From Helianthus annuus (Eukaryota > Streptophyta > Magnoliopsida > Asterales > Asteraceae): 64,000 nucleotides of DNA. Position numbers and translations under genes: made by a program. The stretch spans positions 158,359,597 to 158,423,596 of the forward strand of contig NC_035437.2 in assembly GCF_002127325.2 (NCBI RefSeq), in the 5' to 3' direction. Under the pieces are notes generated by a model. It made no database searches, was not told the origin of the DNA, and worked only from the letters and a program-made list of their open reading frames with translations. Positions 11,701 to 21,314 of this stretch are shown one piece after another; within the stretch, counting starts at the first letter, position 1; every line of letters begins with the position of its first letter.

Positions 11701-12779
11701 CTTCCAGCTCGTTAACTCCATTCATTTTTTTTCATTAAGTCAGGGGTAGTTTCGTCTTTTTAGTTAACTTACAGGGCAATTTGGCCTTCTTCTTTTATGT
11801 ACAAGTATTCAAAAAGACGAAAATACCCCTTTATGTTAACAAAAAAGATGTAAACGCCCCTGACCTAACGGAGAAAAATGGATGGATGAACAAGCAAGAT
11901 GAAAATGACAAGATTTCAAACCTTTGGACGAAATTCGCAAAATTGGCCAAACTTCAGGAACGAAAATGACATTTTACTCAATATTTATATAAATGTTCAC
12001 ACGTATTTTAGGTAGGGAAATACTTTTTTGATGAATATTTTACTTATAAAATATTTGTTTTGATTAAGTTAACATATTGATGTAGGACTTGACAGCTATT
12101 TACGCATCTGGGATATAAAATCGAGGCAGTTACTCTCTGCGGTATGTTGTTATTGTAACATGGGCAAATTTCGTACATGTGCCTATTTTACTTCGTAATA
12201 TAAATTAACCGGCAAGCGCAAGATTCATTGTTTCATATATTGTTGCATGTTAACTTAGTTTGAGAATTGATGCAGGTCTTTTTAAAGCAGCATCTCACAA
12301 AAGTCGTCTTTGATTCTAATTTTGAAGATGATGGTTAGTCTCTAGTTGATTGTTCTTACTTATTAATGGCTTACACATTTTAACATTTATCTGTCTGAAC
12401 AGAAGTTGCCGGTTCGGTAGCAACTATGCCTCCAAGTGAACAAGAAATTGATGATGAGCCCGTAGACAGAGATGAAGAATCACCGCCTGTTGTTAAAAAG
12501 AAAAAGAAGAGATCAAAATCCCGCTCTTTAGATGAAAATGAGGAGGTGGGAGTCTCATCTAAACATAAAAAGAGCAAAAAATCACGGAATTTAGACGGGG
12601 AAGATGAAGAGTCACGCTCTGCTAAAAAGAAAAAGGCAAAAAAGTCGCAAAACGTGGATGAAGATGAAGAAGAATTGATCTCGGTTGAACAAGAAAAGTC
12701 CGAAAAGTCAAAGGTCAAAAGCAAGGATGGAAAGTCAAAGAAGTCAAAGAAATCTAAAGGTGAAAGCATTGATGTATGA
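7843..12779 (+). CDS. WDR74: WD40 repeat protein, WDR74/Nsa1-like ribosome biogenesis factor
   Basis: Twelve exons with GT-AG introns: 7843-7924, 8392-8507, 9050-9079, 9183-9319, 9712-9891, 10026-10089, 10198-10305, 11145-11298, 11384-11473, 12086-12141, 12276-12333, 12403-12779. They total 1,452 nt (483 codons) in one open frame. The start MPRTTTLESPGCPPLRA and the block KVVERWGEPDASRCVLA match, from memory, the plant WDR74 family. WD40-like blades end in VNIWDLATHTKIW (exon 6) and LRIWDIKSRQLLSA (exons 10-11). The C-terminus (from about residue 360) is acidic and lysine-rich with three repeats of a KKKKxKKSRxLDEDEE type, a likely nucleolar tail. In yeast and animals this family (Nsa1/WDR74) acts in 60S pre-ribosome maturation; that role is transferred by homology. 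Length and intact splice sites indicate a functional gene. Introns 7 and 9 carry transposon insertions. Site II motifs upstream fit co-regulation with ribosome genes. Confidence 0.9.
8701..8740. repeat. Poly(T)40 in intron 2
   Basis: Forty consecutive Ts, followed by AACAAGGGTACTTCATTAATG. It is probably the poly(A) tail of a retroposed sequence in reverse orientation, but its body is not recognised. Confidence 0.6.
10604..10983. mobile_element. hAT-type MITE in intron 7 of the WD40 gene
   Basis: 380-bp element starting TAGGGCTGCAAATGAACCG and ending CGGTTCGTTTGTAGTCCTA, an inverted repeat of about 22 bp. It is bracketed by the perfect 8-bp duplication GTATAAAC (10596-10603 and 10984-10991), the hAT target size. 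The interior is made of many TTTGTTCATTTG-like words in both orientations. It lies wholly within an intron. Confidence 0.9.
11594..11979. mobile_element. Foldback MITE in intron 9 of the WD40 gene
   Basis: 386 bp. Starts GAGTAAAATGTCATTTTCGT and ends ACGAAAATGACATTTTACTC; the arms continue as inverted repeats (TGAGGTTTGGCCAGTTTTGCG against GCAAAATTGGCCAAACTTCA) for over 100 bp. Flanks are AT-rich and give only an imperfect 9-bp duplication. The long arms recall the Mutator-like element at 5351, but the superfamily is not certain. Confidence 0.75.
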
Positions 12780-13278
12780 TGATGGTATACAAGTGAAAAA
12801 AAATGATGAGGGATAATCAACAGTTTTGAAGTATCTAATTCAACCAGGTTCTTAAAAGTGGTAGTGTGAGCAGTGTTTTATGGATGCTAAAGAATTTTAT
12901 TTTTCTAATTTCGTTGCTTTATTTTTCATAATTTGTACAAGCCATTTCTTAACTTATGAGAAGATAGGTTTTTATGTATCAAAATTAGATCGATCACAAA
13001 TATTTTGATTCCTTTTGCTAACTTTTACGCCACAACATTTAGACTTCAAATAAGACCTGTGTCCCAGGCGAGGGGTTCCCCTGGCTCTTTTAGACCCATA
13101 TTTAGGCAAATATAAAAGAGTGACTCATTTTAGCACATTGTATATTTTGAGTATGTTTTCAGGATTGGTTTGGATTGCGAACTGGTCCATTGGTCAGATC
13201 AGATTTGATCACGAATTTAGAAAACCATACACAATTATTTTGTAGAACTTCAAAATGTTAATGAAAACTAGGTAGTAT
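12780..13278. other. 3' flank of the WD40 gene, no further gene
   Basis: The first part should hold the 3' UTR; no clear AATAAA signal can be chosen. The rest shows nothing recognisable. Confidence 0.5.
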
Positions 13279-13450
13279 GGCCAATAAGCTAGTGGTGGAG
13301 TGGTATGGGATAGGCCTTATGTTCCAGGTGATTATGGAGACTAGGCGAGTAGGCGGCGATCGCTGGTTCGATCCTTGACCTGAGCGGGTTTTAACTCACT
13401 GTTTTAGATGTTGTCAGATCTTGCTGGGAAGTTAGCCAAATGGTTTTAAC
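13279..13450 (+). mobile_element. tRNA-derived SINE-like sequence
   Basis: A box-A-like TAGTGGTGGAGTGG (about 13290-13303) and a box-B GGTTCGATCC (13364-13373) lie 60 bp apart, as in tRNA-derived SINE heads. The 3' part (AGATGTTGTCAGATCTTGCTGGG...GCCAAATGGTTTT) recurs in inverted orientation at 13758-13805 next to a 40-base poly(T), indicating a dispersed family with a poly(A) tail. Confidence 0.6.
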
Positions 13451-13465
13451 TTTTAAGGACATTCC

Positions 13466-13630
13466 AAGCTCGTCATAGGTTCCAGGACTTAAAAAAAGAA
13501 AGCTCGCCGTATGGATGTTATAACTTATAACTTCAAACAAGCTCGCCATATGGGTTCTAGGACTTCAAAAGCTCGTCATATGGGTTCTACAACTTACAGC
13601 TTGCCAATCCGGTTCTACAACTTCCTTTTG
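13466..13630 (+). repeat. Degenerate minisatellite, AGCTCGCCATATGGGTTCTA-type
   Basis: Five adjacent, imperfect units of roughly 28-38 bp, each with AGCTYGYCATATGGGTTCTA-like text followed by GACTTCAAA or CAACTTAC. Directly downstream of the SINE-like sequence. Confidence 0.7.
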
Positions 13631-13714
13631 TAACGACTTTGTCAGACGCCATTGTAATTTTGTTCAGAAAAGTCACATGGAGCAACTTGTTTGAGGTTAT
13701 AACATCCATAAGGC

Positions 13715-13717
<3 letters not shown>

Positions 13718-13757
<40 letters not shown>

Positions 13758-13805
13758 CAAAACCATTTGGCAAACTTCCCTACAAGATCTGACAACATCT
13801 GAAAC
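13718..13805 (-). mobile_element. Inverted partial copy of the SINE-like 3' end
   Basis: Poly(T) of 40 bases (13718-13757), then the reverse complement of the 3' part of the 13279 sequence (TTTGGCAAACTTCCCTACAAG...). Read on the - strand this is a truncated SINE end with a long poly(A) tail. The flank CTCGCCTTATGGATGTTATAAC beyond the tail also repeats the minisatellite text at about 13503, inverted. Confidence 0.6.
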
Positions 13806-13810
13806 CTGCA

Positions 13811-14200
13811 AAAATTCCATCTGAAGTCCTGAAACGCGTTTGACGGACTACCTAGTTTCCATTAAGATTTTCAAGGTCACCTAGTTTAACTTATGTTTTG
13901 GCCAGACCACCTATTTCTTCAAAAAATTCAACCATACACACACACCTTAAACAAAACAAGAAAATACTATATGTTTTGATGTGGATTTGCAATTTAAACA
14001 ACATCAAGTCTTCAATAAGTTAAATGTAGAGTCCGACTACAAAATTAATCAGAAAATGAGATATTGAATAAACAAAAAATATTATTGAAATCTGCTACGG
14101 TCTGGACTGCTAAACACCGGTTCAAATGGGAAATAGTTTGTAACATTAAGGGTTGATCAAGAATTCATGTTCATGTGCGCATTCTGCTGAGGTTTTTGAA
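13811..14200. other. Spacer before the snRNA cluster
   Basis: No feature supported. From about 14205 the sequence begins to resemble the 5' flanks of other U5 copies (32216, 36680). Confidence 0.4.
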
Positions 14201-14369
14201 TCCAGATGACACCGGTTCAATTAAACCTTTACCGATGTTGGCGATACTTATGCCATCGGGACTTAGTTGCCGGTCGCGTCAACCTCCAACAAAAGGGGCA
14301 GTTATTGAGCAGAAAAGATTTTAAGAACAGCCTGGAGGCTTGAAAACGGGAAATTAGCATTTGTTGTTT

Positions 14370-14422
14370 GTCCCACATCGGTTGGTTATGAGGAAGAACA
14401 GGGGTGAAAACCACTATTTAAA
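14370..14422 (+). promoter_or_regulatory. U5-1 promoter: USE and TATA-like box
   Basis: Plant snRNA upstream sequence element GTCCCACATCG at 14370-14380 and TATTTAAA at 14415-14422, separated by 34 bp. The 33-34 bp spacing is the plant rule for RNA polymerase II snRNA genes. Confidence 0.85.
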
Positions 14423-14444
14423 GCAAGCAGGTGCACCATTTGAA

Positions 14445-14575
14445 AGGCACGCAGCCACGCAGTGAATACAAAGCGAACTATTCTTTCGCCTTTTACTAAA
14501 GAATACCGTGTATTCGCTGCACTAAAGTGGCATACGCCTATTTTTGGAGAGACTCTTCAACAATTGAAGGGCTCC
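14445..14575 (+). ncRNA. U5: U5 spliceosomal snRNA (copy 1)
   Basis: The invariant U5 loop is present: CTTTCGCCTTTTACTAAAG at about 14483-14501. It is enclosed by the stem GCAGTGAATAC / GTATTCGCTGC. An Sm site ATTTTTGG (14540-14547) and a 3' terminal hairpin (CTTCAACAATTGAAG) follow. Length about 130 nt is in the range of plant U5. The start is set about 24 nt below the TATA box and is uncertain by a few bases. U5 joins the U4/U6.U5 tri-snRNP and holds the exon ends during splicing. Confidence 0.88.
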
Positions 14576-15142
14576 AACCAATGTTTTGAGTTCAACTTTA
14601 ACACTAAAAAAGGCTCTTCAATTTTTTTTCTGCTAAGTTTTACATTGTTTGTTTTAAAAGCTAAAGCTTCTAAATCTTGTCTGCAAATTATGAAATAGTA
14701 CAACAATCGTTAAAATGTTGGTGAGACATCTTTATGCATCTTATTCATTTTTGGTTGACTATCTTGGCTATGGTGAACAGAATGACCAAGTACCAGTGAA
14801 GCAACCATGATCTTATTTTAAGGGTGTTCAGTCTGGAATTCAACCAATTAACATAACTGTCACTTAGAATAATCATCATTGTTGTTACACATTCTTTTTA
14901 TGATCTATCATTTTTAAGCATCATAATATCATCAATGCTACTAATGTCTTAGTCACCAACATCATGACTTTCACAAGGTAGAGAGACTTTAAGTATAAAA
15001 TCATCAATTTTACTACTTTGAGGCTAATTCATAAGGATAGCTTCACAAATACAGTTTGAATTTTACAAATTTGTCATAGTTACAACTTAGAGATTAAAAA
15101 TAATCAAATGCCCAATTCGAGTTTAATCGGAAAGGTCCAAAA

Positions 15143-15192
15143 AAAATTTGGACCATTTCTCGATTTGTGCGTGTCATCCTTGCGCAGGGGCC

Positions 15193-15224
<32 letters not shown>

Positions 15225-15244
15225 TCGGATGTCCCCGAAGGGAC
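15143..15244 (-). ncRNA. U6: U6 spliceosomal snRNA (copy 1)
   Basis: On the - strand a full 102-nt U6: it starts GTCCCTTCGGGGACATCCG at 15244, carries ACAGAGA and the AGC triad (GATTAGCATGGCCCCTGCG), and ends in GGTCCAAATTTT with a T8 terminator (15139-15146). Its coding sequence is identical to copies 3 and 4. USE and TATA lie upstream with Pol III spacing. It forms a head-to-head pair with U5 copy 2. U6 is the catalytic snRNA of the spliceosome. Confidence 0.95.
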
Positions 15245-15265
15245 AGTGACCATCACCCACCTGTG

Positions 15266-15309
15266 TCATATAAACCAGCCACAACTTCAGCTATGAGCCG
15301 ATGTGGGAC
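15266..15309 (-). promoter_or_regulatory. U6-1 promoter: USE and TATA box
   Basis: On the - strand: USE GTCCCACATCG (15309-15299), then TTTATATGA (15274-15266), with exactly 24 bp between. This is the plant RNA polymerase III spacing. Confidence 0.9.
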
Positions 15310-15607
15310 TAAACGTACGAACAGATACTTGCAACTAGAGTACAGATTGATTGATTGAAACAGGCAATAGATCATAAATTCCAGATTTTTACCCAAAGTT
15401 CTCTATTTAAAATTACTTTAATGGGTACAATCTTATAGAATTGGTTCTTATCTTCATTTTGTAGAGCTTTGATCATTTCTTCTTTATCGAACAATACTGG
15501 CAGTTATTGAGTAGAAAAGATTATAAGAATAACAATTAAGAGAGTGCATGATAGTAGAGAGTCCTGGAGGCTTGAAAAGTGGGAAAAATAGTATTTATTT
15601 GGTGTTT

Positions 15608-15659
15608 GTCCCACATCGGAAGAATAGAGAAGTCTTGTAAGTGAAATCAACTCTTTAAG
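15608..15659 (+). promoter_or_regulatory. U5-2 promoter: USE and weak TATA-like box
   Basis: USE GTCCCACATCG at 15608-15618; TCTTTAAG at 15652-15659, 33 bp downstream. The TATA-like box is weaker than in the other U5 copies (C in place of A). Confidence 0.75.
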
Positions 15660-15681
15660 GAAAGCAGGTGCGAAGTTTGAT

Positions 15682-15812
15682 AAATACGCAGCCATTCAGT
15701 GAATACAAAGCGAACTATTCTTTCGCCTTTTACTAAAGAATACCGTGTATTCGCTGTATTAAAGTGGCATACGCCCATTTTTGGAGAGTCCCTTCAATTA
15801 TTGAAGGGCTCC
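15682..15812 (+). ncRNA. U5: U5 spliceosomal snRNA (copy 2)
   Basis: Intact loop CTTTCGCCTTTTACTAAAG, stem CAGTGAATAC / GTATTCGCTG, Sm site ATTTTTGG, and 3' hairpin CCCTTCAATTATTGAAGGG. Small differences from copy 1 (AATACGCAGCCATTC, GCTGTATTAAAG) lie in the outer 5' stem region. Divergently paired with U6 copy 1, the two USEs being about 300 bp apart. Confidence 0.85.
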
Positions 15813-16728
15813 AACCAATGTTTTTAGTGCTAAGTTTTTTGCTTGTTATGTAATTTTTTAATGTTACTATAACGGTCTTTTTCTGTTAATCGCACGTTAC
15901 AAATTTTGTCATCTGTAGTCTGCTAGCAGCTTGTTTTATAAAATTACACAGAACAGGTAGCACAAATTGAGCTACTCGGATAAACGGCCGTTGAATACAT
16001 GTTATTATTCGGATCCCTTTCTGCTAAAGATTTTTACACCCATGACAGTTATGAAGGTTTGCTAATTTACAAGTGTCTTTCTCTTGTATATTGAATTAGC
16101 AGCCGTCATAAACATGAGGCGAACATCCATCAGTTTCCGTCTTTATAGTTATCATCCCCCAAAAATGATAATTCTTCCAGAAGAAGAGATGGAATCGTAA
16201 CAGTTTTTCATCCTTGAAATTTGAAAGCGAAGGCGCGACCGAACAGTACGGTTTGTTATTAATCTACAGTTATCTTTTACTTTGATATAAACGTTATAAT
16301 CGCAGCGAGATTAGAGAGTAAACAGTACGGTTTCACTATTTTATGGTATGATCAAGTTTGTAGCTACACACCCCTAGAAGATTTGTCCATGGTTTTTATT
16401 TGGTCAAGCGTCAAAACCTTAACCAAACCAATTTCTTTAATTGTAAAACACTGTTTGATTTGTGTTTTCGGTAAATTAACATGTATTCGCCTCATTGCGT
16501 GTTTTGATACTGAGTTCGGCTCTGAACAAACAGACAACCAGTGTCATCAACTATATAATGATATTTATGAAGGCGGAAATTAACTTAATCTTTGCCTCTG
16601 CATTAATCTCTAACAAAACTGATAATTATCAAGTAGAGAATATTTTGGGAACAACCATTAGGAGAGTGCATGGATTGAAACCAGTGTAGAGGCTTTGAAA
16701 ACTTGCCAAAATATAGCCTTTGGAGTGC

Positions 16729-16780
16729 GTCCCACATCGGTTAGTTGAAGAAAGCATAGAAGTGAAATCCACTATCTAAG
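16729..16780 (+). promoter_or_regulatory. U5-3 promoter: USE and TATA-like box
   Basis: USE GTCCCACATCG at 16729-16739; TATCTAAG at 16773-16780, 33 bp apart. Confidence 0.82.
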
Positions 16781-16800
16781 ACAAGCAGGTAGAAGGTTGA

Positions 16801-16930
16801 AAGGCACGCAGCCATGCAGTGAGCACAAAGCGAACTATTCTTTCGCCTTTTACTAAAGAATACCGTGTGCTCGCTGCAAATAGTGGCGTACGCCTATTTT
16901 TGGAGAGACCTTTCTTCTACAGAAAGGCTC
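16801..16930 (+). ncRNA. U5: U5 spliceosomal snRNA (copy 3, variant stem)
   Basis: Same loop and Sm site as copies 1 and 2, but the stem reads GCAGTGAGCAC / GTGCTCGCTGC: two A-T/T-A pairs have become G-C/C-G on both arms. The terminal hairpin is CCTTTCTTCTACAGAAAGG, also compensated. Such paired changes argue that the RNA is or recently was under selection. No U6 lies next to it on the left within 1 kb. Confidence 0.88.
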
Positions 16931-17437
16931 CAACCAATGTTTTCACTTTAAACTTTGAAGTTTCTTTTCTTTTTTTTTTTCAGTAAAAAAATCAGCTTTT
17001 CAAATCTTTTTGCTGAAAAGTTTTGAACCCATATGACATACTATAAAGGCTTGCAAATCAATCAGTAAGACATTTACAACAAAGACTGCACTTATGTCAT
17101 TTTCAATGTAAATCTGTACAATTAAAATGACATGCACAGAAACAAAAGTTAAATAGGACAGATTATTGCTGATAAAAAAACTATAATTTGGTTTAGAGTA
17201 AATAATGTCGATTGTGTACGCTTTAGTTTGATTATGTTTGTAGCCAAATTCAATTAGAAACATGTTGTTGTAGCATATTTCACTTTACAATGTTACAAAA
17301 CATTTTGAATTCATATAAACGATAAACAATACATTTTCAACTTACATAAAAGCTGCTAGAAGTCCTCGAGAGAAGAAAGAGACGACTCCATATCAACTTG
17401 TTGAGATATATCGATGTTGACTTAAAGATTGTGTAAC
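16931..17437. other. Spacer in the snRNA cluster
   Basis: AT-rich; no gene or repeat boundary seen. Confidence 0.4.
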
Positions 17438-17554
17438 ATCAAGACATTGAATTTCCGTTCTGCCTAAGGCTCTGGCTACATGCTCTTACACTCTATTATA
17501 TATAGAGCTAGTGCCAGAAGCCTTTGAGGGAGAACGAACAGTCAATGCCTTGAA
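17438..17554 (+). other. Long imperfect hairpin, candidate miRNA precursor or foldback
   Basis: The arm TCAAGACATTGA...CGTTCTGCCTAAGGCTCTGG (17438-17476) pairs with CCAGAAGCCTTTGAGGGAGA...GTCAATGCCTTGA (17513-17554) through small bulges. The upper stem closes around GCTC/GAGC with an AT-rich loop (TATTATATATA). About 40 pairs in 117 bp. I do not recognise a conserved miRNA in either arm. A degenerate MITE would look similar. Strand is arbitrary. Confidence 0.45.
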
Positions 17555-17979
17555 AAGTCTCTTTAAACGTTCTCTCTTATGACTTATCCCATTGGTATTG
17601 AAACCTTGGTAAACCTTATTGGCTCGGTACCTCTTTTATAAGCCAACAAAATATGGATTTATTGCCATGAAAGAAATCATTTATTTTGGTGGGGTTACAC
17701 ATATCTTTGGCATTTGTTATTTAGTGGTACGAGTGAATCTTTCTAGGATTGGAAATCACCAAAAAGATAGGATTTATTCTAGTAAAAGCATATCTATTTA
17801 CAAATCATCAATCCACAAATAAGCATGAGTTGCATATTTTAATCAATTATTTATGTTTCTTTTCTTGTTAACAAAGTATATTGCATGAAGAGTCATATTA
17901 TATCAAAAATAGGAAAAAATGGAAAGTGTAGATAATTGAAAAATGATAATATAATTTGGGATATGCTTATACTAAGAGA

Positions 17980-18334
17980 ATATATACTCAAGTTCAATCC
18001 TCACTTGTGTCACTTTAGTGGATAAGACAATGATAGATAGAGCCTAGCCTTCTTGCAGAGGTGTCAGGCTCTATCCTGCTCTATGCTGAGCCCACTGGGT
18101 TTTCGTCCCACCGTGTGTTACGCCAGAGAGTTCTGCTCTTGTGGTGGCACAACGACTGTCAAGTGGCCGCTGGGGGTATGGTTTCCCGGGGGAACACCCA
18201 AACCAAACTCTGAAGCCAGCGTGGGCCCGGTTAAGACAACATAGTCTAGCCAGAGTGGGGCAACAAGGTTCTCCATTTTGGGGAGTGCGGTAGCCTAATA
18301 CAAGAAAGTCGCCGTTCAAAAAAAAAAAAAAAAA
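17980..18334 (+). mobile_element. Poly(A)-tailed retroposon-like sequence
   Basis: A GC-richer block (18053-18317) ends in a run of 17 As (18318-18334). A box-B-like AGTTCAATCC lies at about 17992. Base composition differs sharply from the AT-rich surroundings. Possibly a SINE or truncated LINE; family not recognised. Confidence 0.45.
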
Positions 18335-18485
18335 GGATTGGGAAGCCTTTTGGGCTTGATTAATTGGTTGTCTTGGGCTTCTGGGGCTTGTTTCATTAAC
18401 TAATTATTAGGCCCATATATAGTTTCTTAGCCTCCAAGTTAGAAACCATAATCCTTGGTTATTTATAGCCATTGTATTTATAACT

Positions 18486-18644
18486 CTAGTGGCGGACCCA
18501 GAAATTATTTGTTGGGGGTGCGGATGAGGTGTTCAACCATATTTTCAAGGGGTGCGGTCGGGTTTTTTTTGCCTAAAATATACACTAAATTTTTTTTTCA
18601 AGGGGTGCGGCTGCCCACCCTGACCACTATGTAGGTCCGCCCAA
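18486..18644. mobile_element. hAT-type MITE, 159 bp
   Basis: Starts CTAGTGGCGGACCCAG, ends GTAGGTCCGCCCAA; the inner part has three copies of GGGGTGCGG. Flanked by the perfect 8-bp duplication TTATAACT (18478-18485 and 18645-18652). Confidence 0.8.
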
Positions 18645-18652
18645 TTATAACT

Positions 18653-19720
18653 GTAATCATGTACAGTCTTAGCTAATAAAGAAGATACCTAGTTACAGCC
18701 GTGGACGTAGGATCCACACCAAATCCGAACCACGTGAATTCTCGTGTTTTCTTTTACAACTTTTGTGTGTATTAGTGATTCTGCTATGTGTTGCTCTGAT
18801 GGATACCTAAACTTACAATTTAAATTTTATTGCACACTAAGTTTAAAGATGGGGTCTTGATGTTGTGATTAATGATATGACTCAACGATTATAATACGAT
18901 CAAAGTTATAAGGGACACTTGGCCGTCTTTATGATTGTGGTGATTGCTTATTGTACATTAATTTGTCTTATTTTTCACGATATCGTACTAAAAACAATGA
19001 GTCTCTTTCAAGACAAGTCATTTTTCCATACTCTTTTCTATGGACCACATGCATTTACTTATAAATAATAGGAAGATATTGAAAAAAGGCAAATTAAAGG
19101 GAAAAATTGGAAACTTGAAGATGCTCCACTACCAATGAATAACAAGTAGGCAGAACTTTTGATCACAAACCATATGTATCAAATGTAGGTGTTTTATTGT
19201 GTTTGGAGCTCTTAAATCATGAGTAGATTAGCATCAAATGTAGGTGTTTTCTTGTATATGGATCCCAAGTCACACTAATAAACTATGTAACCGAAACACA
19301 TAGATTTTACATAACTTTTAAGTTTTAAAGATTGGGATTTTGATGAACACCTCCTCCAAAAATAAACATGGTTGCTTCACTCGTATTTTGTCAATTTAGA
19401 GACCTAACGCGAAGATAGACAACCAAAAAGCGTCCTGACTGCCAACCATCGTATCATTTCTCGGTTTGAGCCTGTCAAAACAATTAGTGTACCAAAATCT
19501 AACTATCCATAACGACTGTCAATATTACTAGTTTACTATCAAGGTCATCATGATCGACAAAATGAGTATTGATAGATAAGGAATGCATTATATACGATTA
19601 CAAAACCTAAACATCTATTTTTTTTTTGTTAGATTATTTTCAGGTTTTTTTACGGATAAGGAATGCATTATATACAATTACAAAACCTAAATTATTAGTA
19701 TAATAGTCTAATGATCAAAA
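18653..19720. repeat. Spacer with short direct repeats
   Basis: No gene. Two local direct duplications: GCATCAAATGTAGGTGTTTT near 19175 (partial) and 19231, and GGAATGCATTATATAC(G/A)ATTAC... at 19580 and 19660. Otherwise unremarkable. Confidence 0.5.
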
Positions 19721-19825
19721 TAGCATAATATCATCAATGCTACTAATATCTTGGTTAGTTGGTCACCAACATCATGACCTAAAATCATCAACTTCACAAA
19801 CTCTATACACTACCCGAAACTCCAC
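19721..19825 (-). other. Relic of a U6 3' flank, left of the Tat insertion
   Basis: AATATCATCAATGCTACTAAT...GGTCACCAACATCATGAC matches the 3' flank of U6 copy 1 (14925-14970), and CATAAACTCTATACAC-like text matches the flank of U6 copy 4 (about 35605). This places the Tat element in the downstream flank of U6 copy 2. The 80-100 bp expected between this point and the U6 3' end are missing. Confidence 0.7.
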
Positions 19826-20706
19826 TGAAGGGGTATGGTCCCAAAAAGCCGCGCAAACCTCTGCCCAGGTTACGCGCGGGACCATACTCCTTATTGTAAC
19901 AAACTTGTTACCAATATCCTCGCGCAGCCTACATCACATTACGATCTATCTCGCGCGAGGCAAGGCAGACAAGAAGCTCAGATATCAACACTTAGCATAA
20001 ATAATGGTATAAATGAGCACACTAACCCCGCGCGGGTTAGTTGCTGTCCAACAAGAACCACTCAGTAGGGAAGCACACAGCTACCTACAGTGGTACACAG
20101 GGTACAAGTGGCAGTAAAAGGAGCCAATGAGCGTCCAGCAGGCTCTGGTCAATCGTGCGCCACGATCGCCTGAAGAAAAGTACACAAGGACGCCTACATG
20201 GCACCAATCAAGCGACGGAGACAACTGTCCCACGATCTCCACTTGTCTGCTGATGACAAAAGGACAACAAGGCCGACAACAATGACACGTGGCTCCAGTC
20301 AAGGTGCGCCAGCACCAACGAACGTCTAGAAGCCACTAAGCGGTCGATGCCAGCAAGGCAAAGAGCATATCCGTTATGTTGTCCGTTTATGGCCCAAGGC
20401 CCATCAGCCCATAACCTCTTACACCTCTCCGGCTATAAATAGAGACCTCATTCCACAGGTTAAACACTCTATTCCCTCTACTCTCACTCTTTACACTTAA
20501 TTACTCTCAAAGCGGTCGCTTATTCTCACGCCGGAGCCTGGTTAAGAGGGAAACCCCCACATTCCCCTCTTAACGAGTAACGGTGTTCTGTTTTGCAGGA
20601 TTAGATCACCAAGTCGGAGCTCAAATACTCATAAGAAGATTAACCACTATGAAAGGAACATAAACCAATCTTAATTAACTCCCTTAATTAGATCACTGTT
20701 TCTTCA
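19826..20706 (+). mobile_element. 5' LTR of the Tat element
   Basis: 881 bp, TG...CA ends. Core promoter TATAAATA at 20434-20441, with transcription expected some 30 bp below. Identical to the 3' LTR but for one base noticed. Confidence 0.92.
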
Positions 20707-20720
20707 TTGGCGCCCACCGA
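20707..20720 (+). other. Primer binding site of the Tat element
   Basis: TGGCGCCCACCGA starting one base after the LTR; TGGCGCC-type sites occur in Tat/Athila relatives. Confidence 0.8.
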
Positions 20721-20785
20721 TTTTTTCTATAACCACCCTCATCTTTTTTTATTTGAGCCTTCGACATCTTTTTCATCCTTCGACT

Positions 20786-21295
20786 ATGACTGGTCAAGGA
20801 ATCATTCCAGAGTTCGGTTTCGGAACCAACTCTAACATGGCGTTGGGCGAAGGAATCCAAAACTTCCAAGCCCAACAAATCGAAGAAATCGGCGAAGTTG
20901 AAATTACCAATACTGGGGGCCCGCGCGGGAGCATTAACCGCATCACCCAAGTGGTCACCCCAGGGAACAACGGTGAAGGACCGTCGAACACAGCGCCACC
21001 TCAAAATGTATCTGCATTACTAGGCTTACCAGAAGGCGAAACCCCAGCCTCGTGGTATGCCAAGAACATCGCCACCATCAATGCAGCATACCAATCGCTG
21101 ATCGCGCAGCAAGCAGTTTTGACGGCAGAACCGTCCTTGGTCACCCCTCAGAGTAAGGGGGTGCGCCAAATGCCCCCGCCAGCCAATCTACAAGGCAAAG
21201 TCAACAGGCCTCCCCCTACAAGACGTTTAAGCGTACAAGACACGCGCGATACAAGAGGGGAAACAGATAGTTACTACGACTATCCGTCGAACTAG
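20786..21295 (+). CDS. Tat gag, N-terminal part
   Basis: The first true ATG is at 20786 (MTGQGIIPEFGFG...). The frame runs 169 codons to a TAG at 21293-21295. No domain is recognisable in this proline- and glutamine-rich segment. The main gag frame continues immediately in another frame (20 bp further on), so this stop most likely reflects a small indel near 21290, not a natural end. Confidence 0.7.
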   Translation: MTGQGIIPEFGFGTNSNMALGEGIQNFQAQQIEEIGEVEITNTGGPRGSINRITQVVTPGNNGEGPSNTAPPQNVSALLGLPEGETPASWYAKNIATINAAYQSLIAQQAVLTAEPSLVTPQSKGVRQMPPPANLQGKVNRPPPTRRLSVQDTRDTRGETDSYYDYPSN

Positions 21296-21314
21296 CCGGC
21301 TCACGCCGCGCAAC

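Noticed and set aside
12380..12820. 146-codon ORF on the - strand
   Set aside because: Antisense shadow of the lysine/acid-rich last exon of the WD40 gene; composition is the mirror of AAG/GAA codons.
18053..18319. ORFs on both strands in the GC-richer block
   Set aside because: Both strands are open by composition only; the A-run at the end points to a retroposon.
19455..19490. Possible U6 fragment (CATTTCTCGGTTTGAGCCTG)
   Set aside because: Only about 20 of 28 positions resemble U6, with no other U6 motif or promoter; chance similarity cannot be excluded.
20753..20785. Upstream extension of Tat gag to 20753
   Set aside because: The first codon there is TTG; the first ATG is at 20786.
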